In this document: piece by piece, positions 9,544-18,681 of the stretch
How the letters are laid out: every line of letters begins with the position of its first letter
Numbering within the stretch: the first letter of the stretch is position 1
Source: Streptomyces sp. NBC_01476
Lineage (GTDB): Bacteria; Actinomycetota; Actinomycetes; Streptomycetales; Streptomycetaceae
Length of the DNA stretch: 64,000 nucleotides
Direction: 5' to 3'
Assembly (NCBI RefSeq): GCF_036227265.1
Contig: NZ_CP109446.1
Location: 7,643,001-7,707,000, forward strand
The notes under the pieces: generated by a model
The model's input: the letters and a program-made list of their open reading frames with translations, nothing else
What the model was told of the DNA's origin: nothing
Database searches by the model: none
Made by a program: the position numbers and the translations under genes

Positions 9544-10392
9544 TCAGCCGGTGGTCGGACGGTAGGAGTAGACCGTGGTGGTCACCGCGCAGACGCTCGG
9601 CGGGACGATCTCCACCCGCAGGATCTTCGCGGCCGGGTCGTAGTCGATGCCCTCGGTCTCGTAGGTGCCCGAGCAGATGCTGGAGCGCGGCACCTGGAAG
9701 AGCGTGCTGACCTGGCCGGTGACGGGGGTGCCGTCGAGAGCATGCGGCAGATCGACCTGCAGTACGTCCTTGGCGTCGTCGTCGGACGCGCAGACCAGAC
9801 GGGTGGCGGAGACGAAGTCGCAGCCCTGGATGTCGGTGACGCTCTGGCTGAGCGTGATCTGGCCCGCCTGGGCGAGGGTGCCGCCGGTCGGCGAGGTGCT
9901 GGGGTTGGTGAGCGGCGCGGGGAAGACCTGGAGCCGGTTCATGGTCCCCCACTCGCCGGCCACCAGCCACTGGGCGTCGGGGGAGACCGCGGCGAAGGAG
10001 TTGTTGAGCAGTTCGCCGCTGTCCAGCGGGTGGACGTAGTCGTACGAGGTCCCGCCGGGCGTGGTGACCTCGAACATCTTCGAGGTCGCGTCGTCGCCGC
10101 CCTGGTAGTCGTCGAAGACGTAACCGGCTGCGATGTCGGGGTCGCCGACGTGGTTCCAGCCGGCGAAGCGCAGGCCCAGCGGGATCGAGGCGAGGCCGCG
10201 GGTCAGCGTCGAGCCGTCGGCGCGGGTGGCGATGCCCTCGCCGCCGGTCAGTGAGCTGATCGTCGAGCTGCCGGACCTGGTCCAGCCGCCGGGGGAGTCG
10301 GCGTGCGCGGTGGCGGTGCCCGCCGCGGCGAGCGCGGTTACGGCAAACAGCAGAGCGGCGGTGCGGCGGCGCAGTGCGGATGACGCGGTCAA
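9544..10392 (-). CDS. Secreted protein of unknown function
   Basis: Predicted 282 residues with a clear Sec signal (RRRTAALLFAVTALAAAG, cleavage near AHA-DS). The TTG at 10392 is favoured because a perfect GGAGGG lies 5 bases upstream. The mature part is beta-rich, with repeated short strands (WTRSGSSTISSL, VSPDAQWLVAGEW, YETEGIDYDPAAKIL). This gives a propeller-like impression, and there are four cysteines in the C-terminal half (GCDF, VCAS, SICSG, SVCAV). I recognise no family motif. It converges on the helical-repeat gene with a 51-base gap. Confidence 0.7.
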   Translation of the reverse strand: MTASSALRRRTAALLFAVTALAAAGTATAHADSPGGWTRSGSSTISSLTGGEGIATRADGSTLTRGLASIPLGLRFAGWNHVGDPDIAAGYVFDDYQGGDDATSKMFEVTTPGGTSYDYVHPLDSGELLNNSFAAVSPDAQWLVAGEWGTMNRLQVFPAPLTNPSTSPTGGTLAQAGQITLSQSVTDIQGCDFVSATRLVCASDDDAKDVLQVDLPHALDGTPVTGQVSTLFQVPRSSICSGTYETEGIDYDPAAKILRVEIVPPSVCAVTTTVYSYRPTTG

Positions 10393-10979
10393 CGGGACCC
10401 TCCGGAGGCGTGAGAGGACCGCCGCCCGTCACGGGCGGCGGCCAGGGCAGCAAGCACCCTAGCCCCGCGGTCATCACCCTCACCATGGGGCCGCGGCCAA
10501 CTCGTCCTGAACACTGAGGGGTTCACTACCCTGGCCCTGCCGGCCCGCCGCCGGGCCGGCAGGCTCTCCGGCTCGGTCAGCCCGCCTGGCGCTCCCCGGC
10601 TCGCCCGGTCCGGCCGGCCCGCGTGATCCGGCTGGCCCTCTGGCCCGGCCTGCCCAGGCCGCTTGGCCCGTCCGGCTCTCCCGGTTCGCCCTGGTCTTGG
10701 CGGCCCGTAGCCCGGCGGGCCTGCGCGATCCGGCCGGCTCTCCTGGCCCGGGTCGGTGCGGCCGGTGCGGCCGGTGCGGCCAGGCATGGCGGGAGGCAGG
10801 CGGGGAGACGGGTGCGGGCCGGTGCGGGACTTACGGGCCGTCCGCCGAGGGCCTGTTCCCGCCCGGCGGCCGTCGGACTACCCGCCCACCGCCGGGTCGC
10901 GAACCGCGTGGCGGGGCACGGCAGCAGATCGCGTCGCGGCCCCCCGCTCGCCCGGGGGCCGGGGGACCGCGCCGCGCGC
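10393..10979. other. GC-rich, low-complexity intergenic region
   Basis: About 590 bases of near-repetitive GGCC/CCGG-rich sequence, including three exact tandem copies of GGTGCGGCC at 10755-10781. No open frame has a ribosome-binding site or normal codon use. The right end, before the secreted-protein gene at 10392, should carry that gene's promoter, but I cannot pick one. Confidence 0.5.
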
Positions 10980-11501
10980 TCAATGGCTCAGGATGTTCGC
11001 GGCCACGATGAACAACCCCAGCAGGACGTCCATGGAGCCGACCCGGCAGGCCGCGGGCCAGGCGAGGCCCGCCACCCGGGCCGCCCACAGGCCCCATCCG
11101 AAGAGGGCCGCCGTGTTGATCCCCAGCGCGACGTTGATGCCGCCGACCTCGCTCCACCAGCCGGCCGCCGCGCCGAGCAGGGCCGCCAGGGTGGGTACGG
11201 CGGCGGCGACCAGCGGCCACTCGGTCAGCACCGACCTGACGGTCCTCGCGGTGACCCGTTGCTCGCCTGCCGTGCGGTGGGCGATGGCGTGCGCGTAGCC
11301 GTGCGACGCGGCACCCGCGAGGGACGCCACCAGCACCCACAGGGCGTCGTAGCCCGGGTTGGAGGGCCCACTGCCGTCCTGGTCGAGCGCTGCGGCCAGC
11401 GCGCTGGCGAGCACGGTGCCGTACACCCCGCCGAACAGCAGCCGCTGCAGCGGCTCTTCCCGCCGCTGGGGAACCCATTGATCGCCGGCAATATGGGACA
11501 C
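10980..11501 (-). CDS. Small integral membrane protein, unknown
   Basis: About 173 residues starting at a GTG (VSHIAGDQWVPQ) after an AAAGGCGG ribosome-binding site; an ATG 54 bases upstream is possible but lacks one. Four or so hydrophobic helices are visible: around GGVYGTVLASALAAAL, ALWVLVASLAGAAS, WPLVAAAVPTLAALLGAA and VLLGLFIVAANIL. A conserved-looking HGYAHAIAHRTAGE stretch sits between helices 2 and 3. It resembles uncharacterised membrane proteins common in streptomycetes, and no transport or enzymatic role can be assigned. Confidence 0.65.
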   Translation of the reverse strand: MSHIAGDQWVPQRREEPLQRLLFGGVYGTVLASALAAALDQDGSGPSNPGYDALWVLVASLAGAASHGYAHAIAHRTAGEQRVTARTVRSVLTEWPLVAAAVPTLAALLGAAAGWWSEVGGINVALGINTAALFGWGLWAARVAGLAWPAACRVGSMDVLLGLFIVAANILSH

Positions 11502-11654
11502 CGCGCCGCCTTTCGTACCGAACGCTTCACTCCGGCACGATGTAACCCCATACACCCCCCATCTCCCCGTAACCCCACCCCTCCCCGCCGGGTCGCCCCC
11601 GCCCCCCGCTTCACCGCGACCCCGGGCGGGGCGGCGGGGCCCCGGGGCGGGGGG

Positions 11655-12815
11655 TTATGGGTGCAGTTGGGTGTCCGCGTGGATGCTGGTCGGCTGGAGG
11701 GGCTGGTACCCCTGGGCGAGCAGTGTGGCGGTCAGGGCGACGGCCTTCGCCGAGGCGCTCTTGAACGCGACGGTGAACGGCGTGCGATAGGTGGCGTTCG
11801 GGCCGAGGTCCGTGGTGGCGGACGGCGTCACCACCGCGGAGAGCGTGCCGCCGGAGCCGGCGGTCAACGTGACGGGCTTGCCGTTCGCGGTCACCGTGAG
11901 GTCGCGCACCGCGAGACCGCCCGGCCGGGAGAACACCAGCCGGGTGCCGACCGAGGCGTAGGCCGGGCCGCCACGCGGACTGGCGAAGGTGACGTAGCCG
12001 CTGCGCGGGGCGGCCGCGGTCTTGCCGTTCGCCCCGCCGGCCACGACGATCGTCCCCTGGGCGTCCTTGCCCACCCCGAACTCGTAGACCGTGCCGTTCA
12101 CCGCGAGGTTGTCGACATACGTGTCCACGCTCTGGCCGGCGTCGCCGAGCCGCCCGGCGTTGGCGATCACACCGATCACGCCGTCGTCCGCCGCGTCGCA
12201 GGCGGCCACGTAATCGCTCAGCGCGTGGTCGGTCCCGGCGCCGAACGACGCGACCGCGTTCGAGGTGGACCACTGCGAGGAGCCGCCGGCCACGAAGTGC
12301 CGCCAGGTGTCGGCCACCGCGCCGGTACGTCCCTGACTGTCCGTCGCCAGCTGCGGCTGGAAGCTGAGCGTGGTGAAGGCACCCTGGCAGAAGAGCGGGA
12401 GCTGCAGGCTCGCACCGTAGGGGATCGCCGCGGGGGTGGACGTCCAGCCGCGCACGTACACGTCGTACGACGGCGAGCCGGCCGCGATGGAGCTCAGCGG
12501 GATCCTGCGGTTGAAGTAGTGCGCGGCCTGCGCCTGCTGGGCCTGGGCGGCGGGGGCCACCGCGAGGTGCAGGCTCCCGTTGAACCTGACCGGGTCCGCG
12601 AAGGGCGCGACCTCCTGGACGCCCGGCGGCCGGCCCGCGTTCCCCGGGTCGTCCTGCAGCCGCAGCCAGGGGCCGGACGGCCCGAGGTCGTCGGCGGTGA
12701 CCTTCTGCAGCACGTACGCCGTGGCTCCCGCGCCGGGCGCGAGAACCGCGGCGGGTACGGCCGCGACGACTGCCGCGGCGAGCGACGCGCTGAGCGTTGC
12801 GGTGAAACGGGACAT
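11655..12815 (-). CDS. Secreted beta-rich protein of unknown function
   Basis: Predicted 386 residues, ATG at 12815 preceded by GGGAGC. An N-terminal Sec signal (LSASLAAAVVAAVPAAVLA) is followed by a processing site near AGATA. The mature protein is rich in Gly, Ala, Ser and Thr with beta-strand periodicity. It includes a segment similar to concanavalin-like or jelly-roll folds (HYFNRRIPLSS, SYDVYVRGWTSTP, VDTYVDNLAVNGTVYEFG). I do not recognise it. It is divergent from the GH2 gene and shares the 285-base region that carries the GH2 operator. Confidence 0.7.
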   Translation of the reverse strand: MSRFTATLSASLAAAVVAAVPAAVLAPGAGATAYVLQKVTADDLGPSGPWLRLQDDPGNAGRPPGVQEVAPFADPVRFNGSLHLAVAPAAQAQQAQAAHYFNRRIPLSSIAAGSPSYDVYVRGWTSTPAAIPYGASLQLPLFCQGAFTTLSFQPQLATDSQGRTGAVADTWRHFVAGGSSQWSTSNAVASFGAGTDHALSDYVAACDAADDGVIGVIANAGRLGDAGQSVDTYVDNLAVNGTVYEFGVGKDAQGTIVVAGGANGKTAAAPRSGYVTFASPRGGPAYASVGTRLVFSRPGGLAVRDLTVTANGKPVTLTAGSGGTLSAVVTPSATTDLGPNATYRTPFTVAFKSASAKAVALTATLLAQGYQPLQPTSIHADTQLHP

Positions 12816-12994
12816 ACGGCGGGGCTCCCATCGCAGGGGGACAGGGGACAGGGGACAGTGGGGCGCGGGTCAGATAGATCCCACTGCGGCCGGACGCCGA
12901 CGCCTGCGCGGAGCGTTCTCACTCGGACGGCCCACCCGGCCCCCTCCCGCCGTGTCCAACCCCCGCGATCAGAAACGGACATCCGCGTCAGGTC

Positions 12995-13023
12995 TTGACA
13001 GAAGCCTGCCGGGATTACAGCCT
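12995..13023 (+). promoter_or_regulatory. Putative promoter of the GH2 gene
   Basis: A consensus TTGACA (12995-13000) is followed after 17 bases by CAGCCT (13018-13023), a weak -10. The operator-like palindrome begins 2 bases later, so a bound repressor would cover the start site. Confidence 0.45.
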
Positions 13024-13024
13024 A

Positions 13025-13038
13025 TGGCAACGTTGTCA
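13025..13038. promoter_or_regulatory. LacI-type operator, copy 1 (TGGCAACGTTGTCA)
   Basis: A 14-bp near-perfect palindrome with the central CG typical of LacI-family operators, one mismatch from TGACAACGTTGTCA. The same element occurs at 25714, 36577 and 43072, each in front of a mannosidase gene. Confidence 0.75.
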
Positions 13039-13100
13039 TGCGGACCCGAGCCGGCCCGCGCGCTCCGTTGAGCCGCCCACCTGGGATTGGACCCACGCAC

Positions 13101-16100
13101 ATGCCAAAACAGTCTCACCCCTCACGTCGAACGGTCGTCGCCACCGGTTCGACCCTGCTCGCCGGCTTCGGGCTGGGGGTCGCGCTCCCGGGGAGCAGCT
13201 TCGCGGCCGAGCCCAAGAAAGGGCCGGGCAAGCCGACTTCACCCGGCGAGCTGGCCGCGTACCGGCCGATCCAGGTCTCCTCCACGGACTACGCGGCCAC
13301 CCCCGGTGAGTTCGCCGTGGACAAGCTCGGCTCGGTCGGGGTGAAGGGCTCCGGGTGGCGGGCCGCCGCCGGCGACCCGCAGTGGATCTCGGTCGACCTG
13401 CAGGCCGACTGCGAGGTCGACTCCGTCCGCCTCACCTTCGAAGCCACCGTCAACGACCCGCCCTTCGTCCCCTCCACCAGCGGCAACCCCTGGGACAGCA
13501 CCACCGGCAAGGAGATCCTCTCCAGCTGCGCGGTGGACTTCGTCGTCGAGACCTCCCGCGACCAGCGCTCCTGGACCAGCGTGTACCGGACCACCTCAGG
13601 CACCGGCGGCGTCGTCGACATCACGCTCGACAAGCCGGTCACCGCCCGCTGGGTCCGGCTGACCGTCCGCAAGCGGTCGAACACCAACCCGCTGGGCCTC
13701 AACGGCTTCGAGGTCTACGGCACCGCCCGCGGCCACCGCCCGGACGCCACCGGCTGGACCGACTGGGGCACGCACCACCACACCGCCCCGGACCTCAAGA
13801 CCGCCGCCGACGGCACCGTGCCGCTGGAGTCCGGCTGGACGCTGACCATGGACGACTGGGCGGGCGGCGAGGGCGCCGACCTGTCCAAGCCCACCGTGGA
13901 CACCAGCGGCTGGCTCCCCGCGACCGTCCCCGGCACCGTACTGACCTCACTGGTGGACCAGGGCAAGCTGCCCGACCCGGTCACCGGAATGAACAACCTG
14001 CACATACCGGAGGCGCTGTCGCGCCACTCCTGGTGGTACAAGCGGGACTTCCGCCTGCCGCACGGCCTCGCCACCGGTTCCGGCCGCCACATCTGGCTGG
14101 AGTTCGACGGGGTCAACCACCAGGCCGACATCTGGCTCAACGGTCAGCAGGTCGGCGGTCTGACCTACCCCTTCGCCCGCTCCGCGCACGACATCACCAA
14201 GCTGCTGACCGGCGGCGAGCAGGCGCTCGCGGTGAAGATCACCCCGATGCCGATCCCCGGCACCCCCGGCGACAAGGGCCCCGAGGGCCTGTCGTTCGTC
14301 GACGCCGGCGCCAACATCATGAACCTCAACTCGCCCACGTACCTTGCCGCTTCCGGCTGGGACTGGATGCCCGCGGTGCGCGACCGCGTCTCCGGCATCT
14401 GGAACCACGTGCGGCTGCGCTCCACCGGCCACGCGGTGATCGGCGACCCCCGGGTGGACACCAGCCTCCCGAAGCTGCCGGACACCAGCAGCGCCGAGCT
14501 GACCATCGTGGTGCCGGTGCGCAACGCGGACACCGCCGACCACAAGGTCACCGTCTCCGCCGCCTTCGACGCGGTGCAGGTCTCGCAGACCGTCACCGTG
14601 CCGGCCGGCACCAGCGTCGAGGTGACCTTCGCCCCGGACGCGTACACCAAGCTCAAGCTCCGCAACCCCAGGCTGTGGTGGCCCAACGGCTACGGCAGCC
14701 CGGACCTGCACGACCTGACGCTGACCGCCACGGTGGACGGACGGCAGAGCGACCGGCGCGAAACCCGGTTCGGCATCCGCCAGTTCGGCTACGAGTACGA
14801 CACCCCGCTGCCGTTCACCAGCGGCAGCGACGCGTACACCCAGTCGGTGGACCTGGGCGCGCGGCAGGCGCAGTACGTGCGGATCAAGTGCCTCACCAGG
14901 GCGACCGGGTGGGGGTCCTCGCTGTGGACCCTGTCGGTCTTCGACAGCTCGGCGCCCGACACCGACCTGGCTCTGCACAAGACGGCGACCGCCTCTTCCA
15001 CCGACGAGTCCGACCACGGGCCGGAGAACGCCACCGACGGCAACCCGGACACCCGGTGGTCCTCGTCCTTCGACGACGACCAGTACATCCAGGTGGACCT
15101 GGGCGCGCCGGTCTCCTTCGACCGGGTCGACCTCACCTGGGAGCAGGCGTACGCGCAGACGTACATCGTCCAGGTCTCGGCCGACGGTTCGGCCTGGACC
15201 GATGCGAAGGCGGTCGACAACACCGCGGTCCCGCTGCCCTTCAACAGCGGCGACGCCAGCTTGCAGACCGAGGACTTCACCGCCCGGACCGCGCGCTATG
15301 TGCGGATCAACGGCGGCGCCCGGGCGACCAGTTGGGGTAACTCGCTGTGGAGCCTCGCGGTGATCGACAGCTCCTTGCCCAGCACCGACCTGGCGCTGCA
15401 CAAGACGGTCAGCGCCTCCACCGAGGACCCGTCGAACCCGGCGAAGAACGCCACCGACGGCAACCCGGGCTCGCGCTGGTCCTCGGAGTACCTGGACAAC
15501 CAGTGGATCCAGGTCGACCTGGGCTCCGCCCAGACCTTCGACCGGGTCGTCATCGTGTGGGAGGCGGCGTTCCCGAAGACGTACACCATCCAGGTCTCCG
15601 ACGACGGGAAGAGCTGGACCGACGTGAAGAGCGTCGACAACACGCCGGTCCCGCTGAAGATCAGCGTCAACGGCGTGCGGGTCTTCGCCCGCGGCGGCAA
15701 CTGGGGCTGGGACGAACTGCTGCGCCGGATGCCGCTGGAGCGGATGGACGCGGCGGTGCGGATGCACCGCGACATGAACTTCACGATGATCCGCAACTGG
15801 GTGGCCTCCAGCAACCGTGAGGAGTTCTTCGCCAAGTGCGACGAGCACGGTCTGCTGGTGTGGAACGACTTCCCCAACGCGTGGGGCATGGACCCGCCGG
15901 ACCACCAGGCGTACAACGACATCGCCGCGGACACCGTGCTGCGCTACCGCATCCACCCGAGCGTCGTGGTCTGGTGCGGCGCCAACGAGGGCAATCCGCC
16001 GGCCGCCATCGACAACGGCATGCGCACCGCCGTGCAGTCGCAGGCCCCCGGCATCCTCTACCAGAACAACTCGGCCGGCGGCATCATCACCGGCGGTGGC

Positions 16101-17171
16101 CCGTACGGCTGGGTCGAGCCGTCCCGTTACTACGACCCGACCACCTTCGGCAGCGGCAGCTTCGGCTTCCACACCGAGATCGGCATGCCGGTGGTCTCGA
16201 CCGCCGAGAGCATGCGCAACCTCGTCGGCGACGAACCGGAGTGGCCGGTCGGCGGGGCCTGGTACTACCACGACTGGAGCACCAGGGGGAATCAGGCGCC
16301 GCAGAACTACCAGGCCGCCATCGAGGCCCGGCTGGACAGCGCCACCGGGCTCGACGACTTCGCCCGCAAGGCGCAGTTCGTCAACTACGAGAACACCCGG
16401 GCGATGTTCGAGGCGTGGAACGCCAACCTCTGGGACGACGCCAGCGGTCTGATGCTGTGGATGTCCCACCCGGCGTGGCACAGCACGGTCTGGCAGACGT
16501 ACGACTACGACTTCGACGTCAACGGCACCTATTACGGGGCCCGCAAGGCGTGCGAGGCCGTGCACGTCCAGGCCGACCCGGACAACTGGCAGGTCATCGC
16601 GGTCAACCACACCCCGCAGGCGCTTCGGGGCGTCACCGTGACCGCGCGGGCGTACGACCTGAACGGCAAGCAGCTCGGCGCCACCCGGCAGCAGAAGCTC
16701 GACGTCGCCTCCTCGGACACCACGCAGGCGTTCACCGCCGGCTGGACGAACGGCCTGCCGGACTTCCACCTGCTGCGGCTGAGCCTGGCCGACAGCCGGG
16801 GACATGTCCTGTCGGAGAACACCTACTGGCGCTACCGCGACACGGCGGCCATGAAGGCGCTCAACAAGGCCAGGCAGGTGAAGGTCGCGGCCTCCGCCGG
16901 CCGGGTGACCCGGTCGGGTGAGCGCAGCGCTCTGACGGCAACGGTCACCAACCGGGGCTCGGCGGTCGCGGCGATGGTCCGGCTGTCGCTGCTGGACGAG
17001 CGCAGCGGCGAGAGGGTGCTGCCGACGCTGTACGGCGACAACTACCTCTGGCTGCTGCCGGGCGAGTCCCGGTCCGTCACGCTCTCCTGGCCCACCGGCG
17101 CGCTGCGTTCGGGCCGGCCCGCCCTGCGGGTCGAGGGGTACAACGTGCCGCGTACCGTGGCACGGGGCTGA
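13101..17171 (+). CDS. Secreted GH2 exo-beta-mannosidase-like enzyme with inserted F5/8C domains
   Basis: Predicted 1,356 residues, ATG at 13101 with a twin-arginine signal (HPSRRTVVATGS). An F5/8C-like carbohydrate-binding domain lies at about 50-210, and GH2 sugar-binding and Ig-like domains at about 235-560. Two consecutive F5/8C domains are then inserted at about 567-850, interrupting the usual join before LKISVNGVRVFARGGNWGWDE. The TIM barrel and C-terminal beta domains follow. The putative acid/base is Glu963 in CGANEGN and the nucleophile Glu1026 in HTEIGMP. The enzyme also resembles exo-beta-glucosaminidases of GH2, but those use Asp at the acid/base position, so beta-mannosidase activity is more likely. 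It would remove the beta-mannose of an N-glycan core or of mannan. It is controlled by the operator at 13025. Confidence 0.85.
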   Translation: MPKQSHPSRRTVVATGSTLLAGFGLGVALPGSSFAAEPKKGPGKPTSPGELAAYRPIQVSSTDYAATPGEFAVDKLGSVGVKGSGWRAAAGDPQWISVDLQADCEVDSVRLTFEATVNDPPFVPSTSGNPWDSTTGKEILSSCAVDFVVETSRDQRSWTSVYRTTSGTGGVVDITLDKPVTARWVRLTVRKRSNTNPLGLNGFEVYGTARGHRPDATGWTDWGTHHHTAPDLKTAADGTVPLESGWTLTMDDWAGGEGADLSKPTVDTSGWLPATVPGTVLTSLVDQGKLPDPVTGMNNLHIPEALSRHSWWYKRDFRLPHGLATGSGRHIWLEFDGVNHQADIWLNGQQVGGLTYPFARSAHDITKLLTGGEQALAVKITPMPIPGTPGDKGPEGLSFVDAGANIMNLNSPTYLAASGWDWMPAVRDRVSGIWNHVRLRSTGHAVIGDPRVDTSLPKLPDTSSAELTIVVPVRNADTADHKVTVSAAFDAVQVSQTVTVPAGTSVEVTFAPDAYTKLKLRNPRLWWPNGYGSPDLHDLTLTATVDGRQSDRRETRFGIRQFGYEYDTPLPFTSGSDAYTQSVDLGARQAQYVRIKCLTRATGWGSSLWTLSVFDSSAPDTDLALHKTATASSTDESDHGPENATDGNPDTRWSSSFDDDQYIQVDLGAPVSFDRVDLTWEQAYAQTYIVQVSADGSAWTDAKAVDNTAVPLPFNSGDASLQTEDFTARTARYVRINGGARATSWGNSLWSLAVIDSSLPSTDLALHKTVSASTEDPSNPAKNATDGNPGSRWSSEYLDNQWIQVDLGSAQTFDRVVIVWEAAFPKTYTIQVSDDGKSWTDVKSVDNTPVPLKISVNGVRVFARGGNWGWDELLRRMPLERMDAAVRMHRDMNFTMIRNWVASSNREEFFAKCDEHGLLVWNDFPNAWGMDPPDHQAYNDIAADTVLRYRIHPSVVVWCGANEGNPPAAIDNGMRTAVQSQAPGILYQNNSAGGIITGGGPYGWVEPSRYYDPTTFGSGSFGFHTEIGMPVVSTAESMRNLVGDEPEWPVGGAWYYHDWSTRGNQAPQNYQAAIEARLDSATGLDDFARKAQFVNYENTRAMFEAWNANLWDDASGLMLWMSHPAWHSTVWQTYDYDFDVNGTYYGARKACEAVHVQADPDNWQVIAVNHTPQALRGVTVTARAYDLNGKQLGATRQQKLDVASSDTTQAFTAGWTNGLPDFHLLRLSLADSRGHVLSENTYWRYRDTAAMKALNKARQVKVAASAGRVTRSGERSALTATVTNRGSAVAAMVRLSLLDERSGERVLPTLYGDNYLWLLPGESRSVTLSWPTGALRSGRPALRVEGYNVPRTVARG

Positions 17172-17186
17172 CCGCCCCCCAGAAAC

Positions 17187-17216
17187 GGCGCCGGTCCTGC
17201 TGGAGGGGCCGGCGCC
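17187..17216 (+). terminator. Hairpin terminator after the GH2 gene
   Basis: GGCGCCGG paired with CCGGCGCC (8 bp, extendable with a mismatch), followed by TTCT, 15 bases after the GH2 stop. Confidence 0.55.
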
Positions 17217-17251
17217 TTCTGCTGCCCGCGCGCGGGGACTTGGTCCGGACC

Positions 17252-17281
17252 TTGACGTGTCCACTGCATTGACCTTACGGT
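17252..17281 (+). promoter_or_regulatory. Putative promoter of the lyase gene
   Basis: TTGACG (17252-17257), 18-base spacer, TACGGT (17276-17281). The TTGACGTG start and 18-base spacing recur at the GH92 promoters at 25670 and 42980. Confidence 0.5.
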
Positions 17282-17313
17282 CCTCGGTCAAGGCTTCACA
17301 ACCGCGTCCGACG

Positions 17314-17327
17314 TTCATGGACATGAA
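17314..17327. promoter_or_regulatory. Palindrome TTCATGGACATGAA, possible operator
   Basis: Two perfect 6-bp arms (TTCATG, CATGAA) around GA, located 32 bases after the putative -10 and 40 bases before the lyase start. The position is that of a repressor site. The sequence differs from the other operators in the window. Confidence 0.4.
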
Positions 17328-17366
17328 TCGCGGTGTGGAGATCGCCGACCGGAAGGCAATCCCCCC

Positions 17367-18608
17367 ATGCATTTCGGAATCATCCCGAGGGTCCTCGGAC
17401 TCTCCGCCGCGCTGGGCGGTGTGGTGGCCGCGGTACTGATGGCGCCCGCCTCCGCCAGTCCCGCCCCGGCGCCCGCACCCGCGCCCGTCAAAGCCGCCGC
17501 GGCCGCCGCCGTCGCCCCCTCACCCGCCGTCTTCACCCACCCCGGGGTGAACCTCAACACCGCCCAGCTCGACTTCGTCCGCAGCAAGGTCCAGGCGGCA
17601 GCGCAGCCGTGGAAGGCCGCGTACGACCAGATGATGGCCAGCTCGTACGCCTCCTTGTCCCGTACCCCCAAACCGCGCGCCACCGTCGAGTGCGGGCCCA
17701 CCTCCAACCCCAACTACGGGTGCACCGACGAGCGGGAGGACGCCATAGCGGCGTACACCGACGCGCTGGCCTGGTACATCAACCGTGACGACCGCTACGC
17801 CCAGAAGTCGATCCAGCTGATGGACGCCTGGTCCGCCACGATCCAGAACCACACCAACGACAACGCGCCGCTGCAGACCGGCTGGGCCGGCTCCTCGTGG
17901 CCCAAGGCCGCCGAGATCATCAAGACCGTGCACGGCAACTGGGCCAACAGCGGCCGGTTCGCCACCATGCTGCGCACCGTCTACCTGCCGCTGGTCGTCA
18001 ACGGCTCGAACCGCACCGGCAACTGGGACCTGACGATGCTGGAGGCGGCGGTCAGCATCTCCGTCTTCCTCGACGACCACGCCAGCTACGACACCGCCAT
18101 CGGGCACTACCTGGAGCGCGTGCCGGCCTTCGTCTACCTGTCGTCCGACGGCGCGCTGCCCAAGACCGTGCCCAGCCAGCACCTCACCACCCGCGACCAG
18201 ATCGTCAGCTTCTGGTTCGGAGCGAGCACCTTCACCACCGGCATCACCCAGGAGACCTGCCGGGACTTCACCCACACCGGTTACGGCATCTCGTCCATCT
18301 CGCACGTCCTGGAGACCGCCCGCATCCAGGGCCAGGACCTCTACCCCCAGGTCGGTGAGCGGCTGCGGCAGGCGCTGGGCTTCCAGTCCAAGTACGAACT
18401 CGGCGCGACCGTGCCGTCCAGCGTGTGCGGCGGCACCGTCAAACGCGGCCTCGGGCCCATCACCGAGGTCGGCTTCAACTACCTCAACACGCTGCACGGC
18501 GTCGCCATGACCAACACCCAGGCGCTCACCGAGCAGCAGCGGCCCGCCGGGTCGAACAACCTCTTCGTGGCCTGGGAGACCCTCACCAACGCCCAGAACC
18601 CGAACTGA
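17367..18608 (+). CDS. Secreted alginate-lyase-family polysaccharide lyase
   Basis: Predicted 413 residues; the ATG follows GGAAGG. A signal peptide (about 1-30) and an Ala/Pro-rich linker precede an all-alpha domain of the (alpha/alpha)n barrel type, characteristic of the alginate_lyase family (PF05426 type). Typical segments are HPGVNLNTAQLDFVRSKV at the start, TGWAGSSWPKAAEIIK, GNWDLTMLEAAVSISVFLDD and ETCRDFTHTGYGISS near the end. Such enzymes cleave uronate-containing polysaccharides (alginate, glucuronan) by beta-elimination. The exact substrate cannot be read, and in this locus it may attack a plant, algal or fungal cell-wall polyuronate. It is monocistronic between two hairpins. Confidence 0.78.
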   Translation: MHFGIIPRVLGLSAALGGVVAAVLMAPASASPAPAPAPAPVKAAAAAAVAPSPAVFTHPGVNLNTAQLDFVRSKVQAAAQPWKAAYDQMMASSYASLSRTPKPRATVECGPTSNPNYGCTDEREDAIAAYTDALAWYINRDDRYAQKSIQLMDAWSATIQNHTNDNAPLQTGWAGSSWPKAAEIIKTVHGNWANSGRFATMLRTVYLPLVVNGSNRTGNWDLTMLEAAVSISVFLDDHASYDTAIGHYLERVPAFVYLSSDGALPKTVPSQHLTTRDQIVSFWFGASTFTTGITQETCRDFTHTGYGISSISHVLETARIQGQDLYPQVGERLRQALGFQSKYELGATVPSSVCGGTVKRGLGPITEVGFNYLNTLHGVAMTNTQALTEQQRPAGSNNLFVAWETLTNAQNPN

Positions 18609-18624
18609 CCGGGGCAGGCCACCC

Positions 18625-18658
18625 GCGGACCGGGGCGTCGTGTTTCGCCCCGGTCCGC
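18625..18658 (+). terminator. Hairpin terminator after the lyase gene
   Basis: Perfect 13-bp stem GCGGACCGGGGCG/CGCCCCGGTCCGC with an 8-base loop, 17 bases after the stop. Confidence 0.75.
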
Positions 18659-18681
18659 GCACCCGATTAACGTGTCGGCGT

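Noticed and set aside
10389..10787. Gly/Arg-rich minus-strand frame upstream of the secreted-protein gene
   Set aside because: Low-complexity GC repeat region with no protein family pattern.
13947..17372. 1,141-codon minus-strand frame opposite the GH2 gene
   Set aside because: Antisense artefact of GC-rich third positions; the plus strand encodes recognisable GH2 and F5/8C motifs.
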